Below are positions 31,399 to 37,809 of a stretch of DNA of 37,809 nucleotides, one piece after another. Within the stretch, counting starts at the first letter, position 1; the number at the start of each line of letters is the position of its first letter. Both the position numbers and the translations under genes were made by a program. Location of the stretch: contig NZ_BATQ01000024.1 of the NCBI RefSeq assembly GCF_000739635.1, positions 1 to 37,809 of the forward strand. Reading direction: 5' to 3'. The stretch comes from Verrucomicrobium sp. BvORR034 (GTDB lineage: Bacteria > Verrucomicrobiota > Verrucomicrobiia > Verrucomicrobiales > Verrucomicrobiaceae). The notes below the pieces were generated by a model. That model was given only the letters and a program-made list of their open reading frames with translations. It searched no databases and had not been told where the DNA came from.

Positions 31399-32193
31399 AT
31401 GAAGCGCCTCATTGTGCCCCTCCTCCTTGCCTCACTGGCTCTGCCTCTCGCCGCAGCCCAGGAAAAGAAGAGCGAAGCCAAGAAGCCCGCCGCCTCTTCT
31501 GCCAAGAAGAGCACTGCGAAGCCGGTCGAAGTCGCCGCTGCCAAAACGGAGACGGCCTCTGACGCGAAGAAACCTGACAGCGGCAAGGCCACCGAGCTGG
31601 GGCTGCCCGACCAGAAGAAAGCGGGGGCGTTGCCTCCTTTGACCACAGGCCTCTCCGAACTGGCCTCTCAGGCCTTTGCCCGCAAAGATTGGAAGTCGGC
31701 TCGCAAATACTACCAGCAGATGCTGGAAGTGGATCCGCTCAATGCCCTGACCCACGCCAATCTCGGGGCGGTGGAGCAGCAGGCAGGTCGCTTGAAGGAT
31801 GCCCAATCGCTCTTCAGCCGGGCGGTGTCCATCAACCCCTCCCTCCAGCAGACCTGGGTGGCACTGGGCATGGTGAGCTATGAAAACGGGGACCTCTACT
31901 ATGCACTCTCCGCTCTCGGACGCGCCATCCATGAGGATCCGGCCGATGCCCGCGCTCACAACTACCTGGCCATCGTCCTCAAAAAACTCGGGTGGCTGGA
32001 TGCGGCGGAACTCGAACTGCTCCGCGCCATCGAGCTGAACCCGGACTACGCCAACGCCAACTTCAACCTGGCGCTGATGTATCTGGAGCGGAAGCCCCCG
32101 GCGATCGAGCTGGCCCGCCGCCACTATGACCGGGCCGTGGCGCTGGGTGCCGCCAAGGATGAGCTGGTGGAGGAAAAGCTGAACCAGCAATAG
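31399..32193 (+). CDS. Secreted TPR-repeat protein
   Basis: The protein is 264 residues from ATG 31399, chosen because MKRLIVPLLLASLALPLAAAQ is a clear signal peptide; the open frame upstream to 31339 is promoter sequence. Residues 22-75 are a Lys/Ala-rich low-complexity linker. From about 85 to 255 there are four to five tetratricopeptide repeats, e.g. DWKSARKYYQQMLEVDPLN, GRLKDAQSLFSRAVSINPS, DLYYALSALGRAIHEDPAD and GWLDAAELELLRAIELNPD. TPR arrays bind partner proteins, so this is likely a periplasmic scaffold; the partner is unknown. It is divergent from lexA and lies 54 bp before bioF on the same strand. Confidence 0.88.
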   Translation: MKRLIVPLLLASLALPLAAAQEKKSEAKKPAASSAKKSTAKPVEVAAAKTETASDAKKPDSGKATELGLPDQKKAGALPPLTTGLSELASQAFARKDWKSARKYYQQMLEVDPLNALTHANLGAVEQQAGRLKDAQSLFSRAVSINPSLQQTWVALGMVSYENGDLYYALSALGRAIHEDPADARAHNYLAIVLKKLGWLDAAELELLRAIELNPDYANANFNLALMYLERKPPAIELARRHYDRAVALGAAKDELVEEKLNQQ

Positions 32194-32247
32194 ACGCAAA
32201 ACAGGGGCGGTTGGCTCCTGAATCTCATTCAACTATCATTGCCAAAG

Positions 32248-33465
32248 ATGCCGGATCCCGTCCCGCCAGGCGCTGTCATAGCCGCGAGCGATGTGGCTGA
32301 TGAGTTGGCCAATTTGGAAGCGCAGGGGTTGCGTCGGCACTTGCGCACGTTCGTGCCGCTCCCGGCCATGTCTGTCCTTGCGGAGAGCGGGGCTGAGGTG
32401 GTCAATTTCTCCTCGAACGATTACCTCGGGCTTGCCGCCAGCGAAGAGCTGAAAGCGGCCATGTGCGAAGGGGTGGGGCGCTATGGCAGTGGTTCGGGAG
32501 CCTCGCGGTTGGTCTGCGGCACCTTGCGTCCGCATCAGCAGCTCGAAGAGCGCCTGGCGGCGTTCAAGAAGACGGAGGCAGCGCTCACCTTCTCCAGCGG
32601 CTACGCGACCTCTGTGGGCGTGATCCCTGCGCTCTGCGGCAAGGACGACGTCATCCTTTTGGACAAGCTCAGCCATGCGTCGCTCATCGATGGGGCTCGC
32701 TTGAGTGGGGCCACCATCCGTGTGTTTCCTCACAACCATCTGGAAAAGCTGGAACGACTGCTCGCCGGAGCCCGGAGCAATCACGCATCACGGCGCGTCT
32801 TGATCGTGACGGAGTCGATTTTCAGCATGGACGGTGACGCGGCAGCGCTGCGCGAGATTGTTACTCTGAAGGAGCGCTACGGTGCCTGGCTGATGCTCGA
32901 CGAAGCCCATGCGGTGGGGGTGTTGGGCCCAGAGGGACGGGGACTGGCCGCCCAGTTTGGCGTGGAGGATGGGGTGGAGATCCAGATGGGCACGCTGAGC
33001 AAGGCGCTGGGGGTGAGTGGGGGCTACATCGCGGCCAGTCGTGAAGTGGTTGACCTCTGCCTGAACAAGGCGCGCAGCCTCATCTACAGCACCGCTCCTC
33101 CACCCGCTGTGGCGCATGCTGCGGTGGAGTCGGTGAATCTCATTGCCAGTGCGCACGGAGACGCACTTCGTGCTCGATTGTTCGCCAACCGGCAGACCTT
33201 GGAAAACGGTCTGCAGACCTCTTTCGCGGATCTTCCCGCGGCGATTCTGCCCCTGCTGGTGGGAGACGAGCGGGCGGCGGTGGAGGCCAGCACCCAGTTG
33301 CTGGAGCGCGGATACCTGATTCCCGCCATTCGCTACCCCACGGTGTCGCGGGGTTCAGCGCGGCTGCGGCTGACGATGAGCGCTGCCCATGAAAAGCTCC
33401 AGATCGAAGGTCTTGTCGCGAGCCTTCTCCACATGATGCCGCAGTTGCGGCAGAGCGGAGAGTAG
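32248..33465 (+). CDS. bioF: 8-amino-7-oxononanoate synthase / alpha-oxoamine synthase
   Basis: The protein is 405 residues from ATG 32248; a TTG at 32239 is the only alternative. It is a PLP-dependent alpha-oxoamine synthase: [11 protein letters not shown] near residue 53, [13 protein letters not shown] near 79, [20 protein letters not shown] with His143, [20 protein letters not shown] with Asp218 and His221, and [14 protein letters not shown] with the PLP Lys252. BioF joins pimeloyl-ACP/CoA and alanine in biotin synthesis. Close relatives (2-amino-3-ketobutyrate CoA ligase, sphingolipid-type oxoamine synthases) cannot be fully excluded, and no other bio gene is nearby. The last 111 bp overlap the convergent GT4 gene. 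Confidence 0.85.
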   Translation: MPDPVPPGAVIAASDVADELANLEAQGLRRHLRTFVPLPAMSVLAESGAEVVNFSSNDYLGLAASEELKAAMCEGVGRYGSGSGASRLVCGTLRPHQQLEERLAAFKKTEAALTFSSGYATSVGVIPALCGKDDVILLDKLSHASLIDGARLSGATIRVFPHNHLEKLERLLAGARSNHASRRVLIVTESIFSMDGDAAALREIVTLKERYGAWLMLDEAHAVGVLGPEGRGLAAQFGVEDGVEIQMGTLSKALGVSGGYIAASREVVDLCLNKARSLIYSTAPPPAVAHAAVESVNLIASAHGDALRARLFANRQTLENGLQTSFADLPAAILPLLVGDERAAVEASTQLLERGYLIPAIRYPTVSRGSARLRLTMSAAHEKLQIEGLVASLLHMMPQLRQSGE

Positions 33466-34749
33466 CCGCCTTGAGTAGCCCAACAGCAGCCCGTGACGGG
33501 CGGCGAGGGCGGCCTCGAAGCGCATGCCGCTCTTCTCCGCAAAGGCCTTCAGCAACTGCCGGCTGGTGGTCTCCTTGGCAAAGTGCTTTTTGGCATGCTC
33601 CAGACCGGCCTGCCCCATTGTCTCGCAACGGGCAGGGTCTTTGAGCAGGGTTTCCAGATGGTCGGCAAAGGCCTGAGGCTGGCCTTCCTCTGAAATCAGA
33701 CCGTTTACGCCATCCAGCACCATCTCCGGCACACCGGCCAGACGGGTGGAGACGCAGGGGAGCCGGGCGGCCATGGATTCCATCAGGACCGTGGGCAGGT
33801 TGTCCTTGCCGCCGTCGTGTTCCGTTTTGCAGGCCAGGGCAAAGACTTGAGTTTCCTCTGCCAGCAGCTGAATGATGGCTGGCATGGGGAGGGGACCGGT
33901 CAGCGTGACGCGATCCTCCAGTCCCAGCCGGGTGATTTGGCTCTTGAGCTGGGCTTCGAGCGGGCCTTCTCCCACGATCCGGCAGTTGAAGGGCACGCCG
34001 CGATCCCGCAGCAGTCCACAGGCGGTGATGAGGTCGTCGTAGCCTTTCTTTTCGATGAGGCGGCCGACACTGAGGATGCCTCCCGCGGCCTTGGACCGGT
34101 CAGCTGAGGCCCGGGCGGCCATGAAGGGCTCCAGATCCAGGCCGTTGTACACCCGGCGCACCTGGTGGGCGGCGTCCGGGTACTTTTCCCGGAGCTGGCG
34201 GGCGGTGAAATCGCTCACTGTCACCACGAGACTGGCGTCCTTGATGAGCTGTCCGCAGCTGGGAATGGACTCCGACTGATTGCAAAAAATGTCGTTGGCG
34301 TGCGCGGTGAAGCTGAAGCTCGTGCCGTGGAACTTCCTCAGCCACCAGCAGGTACGCGCGCCGATGCCGGCGAAGTGGGAGTGCGTGTGCCAGGGGGCAT
34401 CACTGCCCATCTTCTTCAAAACGTGGCTGATGTAGGCCGCCTCATACACCCGCATTTTGTCCGGACGGTCTCCCCACTGACGCAGCGTCAGCACCACACT
34501 CTGGGGCAGCAGTTTGGATTCCTTCCACTGCTTGATGAGCTCGATCAGGCACTCCTCTTTGGGGAGGAAGTGCACCCGGTCCATCAGTTCGGCGGGAAAA
34601 TGACGGATGCTCTCCTCTCGAGTGTCGTGAATGGAGAAGATCTGCACCTGCACACCCAGACGCTCCAGTTCCAGGATTTCCCGCACGCAGAAGGTCTGCG
34701 TGAACGTGGGAAACCGTTCGAACACATAGGCGATGTGAGGGGATGGCAT
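33355..34749 (-). CDS. GT4 family glycosyltransferase
   Basis: The 464-residue protein starts at ATG 34749. It has the GT-B fold of family GT4: N-terminal IAYVFERFPTFTQTFCVREILEL near residue 6, HSHFAGIGARTCWWL near 145, SFTAHANDIF, VVTVSDFTARQL, VYNGLDLEPF near 220, GGILSVGRLIEKKGYDDLI near 238, NCRIVGEGPLEAQL, and the donor-site EHDGGKDNLPTVLMESMA near 330 followed by STRLAGVPEMV. The enzyme retains the anomeric configuration of an NDP-sugar donor and probably acts in capsule, exopolysaccharide or glycolipid synthesis. The C-terminal 70 residues are basic and cross the end of bioF in antisense. Unlike the accessory glycosyltransferases it is a single-domain protein. Confidence 0.92.
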   Translation of the reverse strand: MPSPHIAYVFERFPTFTQTFCVREILELERLGVQVQIFSIHDTREESIRHFPAELMDRVHFLPKEECLIELIKQWKESKLLPQSVVLTLRQWGDRPDKMRVYEAAYISHVLKKMGSDAPWHTHSHFAGIGARTCWWLRKFHGTSFSFTAHANDIFCNQSESIPSCGQLIKDASLVVTVSDFTARQLREKYPDAAHQVRRVYNGLDLEPFMAARASADRSKAAGGILSVGRLIEKKGYDDLITACGLLRDRGVPFNCRIVGEGPLEAQLKSQITRLGLEDRVTLTGPLPMPAIIQLLAEETQVFALACKTEHDGGKDNLPTVLMESMAARLPCVSTRLAGVPEMVLDGVNGLISEEGQPQAFADHLETLLKDPARCETMGQAGLEHAKKHFAKETTSRQLLKAFAEKSGMRFEAALAARHGLLLGYSRRLLSALPQLRHHVEKARDKTFDLELFMGSAHRQPQPR

Positions 34750-34941
34750 TGTTCTGAGTTAGGCTTTTCCGGCTGCGAGCGCAAGCCCGGAGCGGGGGCT
34801 GGGCGCGTTTCCTGCGATGTTAACTTATCGTCACCGTTTGGACGGATGCTCCGCTTTTTTCTTCGCACGCTTGCAGTTTTTCCCAAGGGTCCTAAAATCG
34901 CCCGTCACGGTGGTATCCACCCTGACAAACAGACTCAAACC

Positions 34942-36027
34942 ATGAAAACACTGTCTCTTCTGCCGTTGTTTGTACTCACCCTTGCCACCGCGCAGGCTCA
35001 GGAGCTGGAAAAAATCACCCAACCGGGAGCGATCTCCGGCACGGTGAACATCAATTTTGCCACCCGCACTCGTCTGACGGACGAAGGCAAGCCGCAAGTG
35101 GGCGCCAAGGACAGCTATGAGCTCGCCCTGGCAGTGGCCAAGACCACCGAGTTCAAGGGCAACGTGGAACGCCAGCCGCTGATCACCAGCAAGCTGCTGG
35201 GGCGCGTGGAGCAGCCCGGACAGCTCTTCTATTCCCTGGATCTGGCCGTGATCAACCCGGCCAACATGACCCAGAAGAAGACCGTGGGCAAATGGGTGGG
35301 CACCGTGCCGATCACCTCGGAAGGGGTGTATGAACTGGAAGGCGCCGGCGAGAGCAAGCAGCGCATCAGCGTGGACGCGATCGGCCGTGCTCCTGCCTTC
35401 ACCGACAACTTCGGTGGCCGCCTCTACGGCAAGGGCAAGAAGACCCAGGGCGTGATGTCCTATGTCCGCCAGCTCCAGGGCAAGGAAGTGAAGATCGAGG
35501 TCAAGAACACCGACCCGATGCGCTTCGAGGGCGTGCAGATCGCCTCCGGTCCTTCCCAGAACTATCCCAAGACGACCGTCAGCGGGAACCTGGACTTCGA
35601 CTACGAAACCGGCAACTGGCTGACCAACGGCATCCGCTTCAGCTACAGCGTGAACGGCAAGGCCTATGAAGATGTGGTGACTGGCTCCATCAAGTGGGTG
35701 GAAGACCCGAACCGGGCCACCAACGGCAAAGGCCAGTACGAGTTCAACCTCCGCTGGAATGAGGCCGCCAACAAGCCTGCCACGACCGAGGCCGATGCCT
35801 TCAAGGGCGCGAGCGATGAAGAGGCTTTCTTCGCCGTGGACAACAGCATCCCCTCCCTCACCGGGGTGGTGAAGTACGAAGACACCATGACCAAGATCAA
35901 GGGCGAAGACTCCTGCACCGCCAGCAAGATCACCTACCAGCTGGACGCCAACCAGCTCACCAAGCAGCAGGTCATGAACTTCCTGAAGCTCTGGCTCATC
36001 GGCATCGGACCCACGAACGACGAGTAA
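34942..36027 (+). CDS. Secreted protein of unknown function
   Basis: The protein is 361 residues from ATG 34942, where a clean signal peptide begins (MKTLSLLPLFVLTLATAQAQ, likely cleavage after AQA). The open frame reaches back to 34165, but that part is the antisense of the GT4 gene. The mature protein is rich in beta strands: ISGTVNINFATRTRL, DSYELALAVAKTTEFKGNV, QLFYSLDLAVINP, IASGPSQNYPKTTVSGNLDFDYETGNW, then GIRFSYSVNGKAYEDVVTGSIKW and GQYEFNLRWNEAA. A C-terminal CTASKITYQLDANQLTKQQVMNFLKLW ends it. Nothing known is recognised. High Lys/Asp/Glu codon bias with C- and G-ending codons suggests strong expression. An intrinsic terminator follows within 20 bp. Confidence 0.85.
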   Translation: MKTLSLLPLFVLTLATAQAQELEKITQPGAISGTVNINFATRTRLTDEGKPQVGAKDSYELALAVAKTTEFKGNVERQPLITSKLLGRVEQPGQLFYSLDLAVINPANMTQKKTVGKWVGTVPITSEGVYELEGAGESKQRISVDAIGRAPAFTDNFGGRLYGKGKKTQGVMSYVRQLQGKEVKIEVKNTDPMRFEGVQIASGPSQNYPKTTVSGNLDFDYETGNWLTNGIRFSYSVNGKAYEDVVTGSIKWVEDPNRATNGKGQYEFNLRWNEAANKPATTEADAFKGASDEEAFFAVDNSIPSLTGVVKYEDTMTKIKGEDSCTASKITYQLDANQLTKQQVMNFLKLWLIGIGPTNDE

Positions 36028-36044
36028 GATCTTGAACTCCCTTT

Positions 36045-36077
36045 GGGGTGTGGAGCGAACCTCCACGCCCCTTTTTT
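36045..36077 (+). terminator. Rho-independent terminator
   Basis: GGGGTGTGGAG (36045-36055) pairs with CTCCACGCCCC (36061-36071) around a 5-nt loop, with one G-T wobble, followed by six T residues (36072-36077). It ends the secreted-protein transcript; the next gene starts 32 bp later and so needs its own promoter or read-through. Confidence 0.93.
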
Positions 36078-36108
36078 GAACCCATTTCCAACGAACTCAC
36101 TGACGACT

Positions 36109-37650
36109 ATGAACAAAGGACGCACCCCGCTTTTCCGCTCTCTCATGCGTGCCATGCAACAGGCTGGTCCTGCCGTTTCCGGCAAGACCCGCCGTGACTT
36201 CATGCGCCTGGCCGGCGCCGCCATTCCCGCCACCATGGTGGGCCTGCGCGCCCAGGAAAAAGAAGCGAAGAAGATCTCCGGTGCCGTCGCCGTGGTCGGT
36301 GGGGGCATTGCAGGCCTCACGGCCGCCTACCGCCTCCAGAAGGCAGGGGTGGAGGTGCATCTGTATGAGATGCAGGACCGCTTCGGCGGCCGCATGTTCA
36401 CCAAGCGGGACTTCAACAAGGACGGCATGTTTGTAGAGCTCGGTGGCGAGCTGGTGGACTCCAACCACGAGGACCTCATCGCCCTGGCGGCTGAGTTGGG
36501 CGTGGAACTGCAGAGCCTGAAGGAAGGCGAGCAGGGCGTGGACTTCTACCACTTCGGTGGGAAGATTTACACGGACAAGGATGTCATCGCCGCCTTCGGG
36601 CCCCTGGGCAAGAAGATCGCCGCCGACGCGGAAGGCCTCTATGACGATAAAGAGGAGTTCACCGCCAAGGCCAAGCAGTTCGACAACATCAGCCTGAAGG
36701 ATTACCTCAAGAACGTGGGGGCTGGCACAGACCGGTGGCTCATCAACATGCTGGAGACGGCTTATGTGCCCGAGTATGGCCTGGACTCCGACCAGCAGTC
36801 CGCACTGAACCTCATCGATTTCATCAACCCGGACACCAGCGAAGGCTTTGAGATCTTTGGCGACAGCGATGAAGCCATGCGTGTGAAGGGCGGCAACGAC
36901 ACGCTGCCCACCGCAGTGCATCGCGCCCTGGATGGCAAGGTCAAGCTGAACGGCGGGCATCGCCTGGTGCGCATCCAGGAGGAGGGCAGCAAGATCAAGC
37001 TGACCTTCAGTACGGATGCCAAGACGGTCGTGGCGTCCTATGAGAACGTGCTCATCACCGTGCCCTTCACCATGCTGCGCAGCGTGGATGGCATCTACGA
37101 CCTCAAGCTGAGCGATGAGAAGAAGCGCTCCATCAAGGAGATGGGCTTCGGCACCAATCTCAAGGTCATGTACGGGTTCACGGAAAAACTCTGGCGCAAG
37201 CCGGGTGCAGGCCGGGACTTCTTCTGCAACGGCAGCGTGTACGCAGACCAGCCCTACCAGACCATCTGGGAGACCAGCCGTGGCCAGTCGGGTGAGAGCG
37301 GCATCATCACGAACTTCATGGGCGGCTCCCCCGGTGCCCAGTACACGCCGGATCGCGTGGACAAGTTCCTCTCCGAGGTGGACGTGGTGTTCCCCGGTCT
37401 GAAGGGCAAGTTCGACGGCAACAAGATCATGATGAACTGGCCGCAGATCAAGTTCATGAAGGGCAGCTACAGCTGTCCCAAGGTGGGCCAGTACACCTGG
37501 GTGTACACCGCTGCCGCCTCTGCCGAGCTGGACGGTCACCTGCACTTTGCCGGTGAGCACACCAGCTCCGAGTCCCCGGGGTATATGAACGGCGGTGTCG
37601 AGTCAGGCAACCGTGCGGCCAAGGAATTGCTCGGGCTTGAGGAGGCGTAG
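36109..37650 (+). CDS. Tat-exported FAD-dependent amine oxidase family protein
   Basis: The protein is 513 residues from ATG 36109. A twin-arginine signal is present though late: KTRRDFMRLAG with Arg28-Arg29 after a 27-residue n-region, then AAIPATMVG, so the flavoprotein is probably folded before export. The FAD-binding GxGxxG appears as VVGGGIAGLTAAYRL (Gly64-Gly69), followed by VHLYEMQDRFGGRMFT, the motif typical of flavin amine oxidases. The C-terminal LHFAGEHTSSESPGYMNGGVESGNRAA completes the FAD site. The family includes monoamine and polyamine oxidases and L-amino acid oxidases; the substrate cannot be told. It follows the secreted-protein gene behind a terminator, and has its own terminator. 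Confidence 0.92.
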   Translation: MNKGRTPLFRSLMRAMQQAGPAVSGKTRRDFMRLAGAAIPATMVGLRAQEKEAKKISGAVAVVGGGIAGLTAAYRLQKAGVEVHLYEMQDRFGGRMFTKRDFNKDGMFVELGGELVDSNHEDLIALAAELGVELQSLKEGEQGVDFYHFGGKIYTDKDVIAAFGPLGKKIAADAEGLYDDKEEFTAKAKQFDNISLKDYLKNVGAGTDRWLINMLETAYVPEYGLDSDQQSALNLIDFINPDTSEGFEIFGDSDEAMRVKGGNDTLPTAVHRALDGKVKLNGGHRLVRIQEEGSKIKLTFSTDAKTVVASYENVLITVPFTMLRSVDGIYDLKLSDEKKRSIKEMGFGTNLKVMYGFTEKLWRKPGAGRDFFCNGSVYADQPYQTIWETSRGQSGESGIITNFMGGSPGAQYTPDRVDKFLSEVDVVFPGLKGKFDGNKIMMNWPQIKFMKGSYSCPKVGQYTWVYTAAASAELDGHLHFAGEHTSSESPGYMNGGVESGNRAAKELLGLEEA

Positions 37651-37679
37651 GGGAGTAAGAGATTGATTTAATTTTGAGA

Positions 37680-37719
37680 ACGCTCCGTCGGGTTGTTGGA
37701 CCTGGCGGGGCGTTTTTTT
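37680..37719 (+). terminator. Rho-independent terminator
   Basis: ACGCTCCG (37680-37687) pairs with CGGGGCGT (37706-37713) with one T-G wobble, around an 18-nt loop, followed by a run of seven T residues from 37713. It lies 30 bp after the amine oxidase stop. The rest of the window to 37809 shows no gene. Confidence 0.85.
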
Positions 37720-37809
37720 GTGCTGGGTGCCTGGTTCGCGGAAATGGGCCAGGTGTTGGGGTGACGAGTGAGGGGGCGGTGATGGAACGGGCCTGTGAAT
37801 CGTTCCAGC

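Noticed and set aside
34165-34941. N-terminal 259 codons of a 620-codon plus-strand frame leading into the secreted protein
   Set aside because: This part is the exact antisense of the GT4 glycosyltransferase gene, and a clean signal peptide starts at ATG 34942.
34831-36066. 411-codon minus-strand frame
   Set aside because: It is antisense to the secreted protein gene and crosses a rho-independent terminator; its translation is Gly/Ala/His/Val-rich without domain motifs.
36097-37560. 487-codon minus-strand frame
   Set aside because: It is antisense to the amine oxidase gene, whose motifs and Tat signal are unambiguous; the frame is open because of GC-biased third positions.

Overview
The window looks like chromosomal DNA of a Verrucomicrobiota bacterium of the Verrucomicrobiaceae type. 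This is inferred from protein style, not from a marker gene: moderately high GC, many genes without a clear Shine-Dalgarno sequence, a LexA of ordinary architecture, a very long RHS/YD-repeat protein preceded by a serine run, and multi-domain glycosyltransferases. Housekeeping or core-like genes sit at both ends and an accessory region occupies the middle (about 6.9-29.5 kb).

Left flank (1-6.85 kb): a truncated glycine-zipper protein and a GlsB/YeaQ membrane protein on the minus strand; then an alpha/beta hydrolase, a DUF72 protein and a zinc alcohol/formaldehyde dehydrogenase on the plus strand; then a Tat-exported aldo/keto reductase and an HI0607-type shikimate dehydrogenase-like protein on the minus strand.

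Accessory region: a minus-strand operon (13263 down to 6932) carries a 1183-aa fusion (GT9-like, then MNN1-like DxD glycosyltransferase, then two repeat modules, then a methyltransferase-like tail), a protein of an unrecognised family with a conserved DTD motif, and a second MNN1-like glycosyltransferase with the same repeat modules. Divergent from it lies a 1886-aa RHS protein with a unique 148-residue tip, followed by a lipoprotein that may be its immunity partner and a small membrane protein. Next comes a complete IS66 element (20591-23050) with 17/21 matching terminal inverted repeats and a perfect 8-bp target duplication, GATGAATT. Removing the element and one duplication joins two open frames into a single 428-codon gene for a GMA12-like glycosyltransferase fused to a methyltransferase. 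That gene heads a plus-strand operon with another DxD glycosyltransferase, a GT25-methyltransferase fusion and a second DTD-family protein that has gained a ParB/sulfiredoxin-like tail. The two operons therefore share a paralogous family and a recurring glycosyltransferase-plus-methyltransferase theme. I infer a surface glycan (or glycoprotein) assembly and decoration locus, carrying a polymorphic toxin and damaged by an IS.

Right flank (29.4-37.8 kb): tRNA-Leu(TAA), a glutathione S-transferase, lexA with a self-operator and a rho-independent terminator, a secreted TPR protein, bioF overlapping convergently with a GT4 glycosyltransferase, a secreted protein of unknown function, and a Tat-exported FAD amine oxidase, the last two each with a clear terminator.
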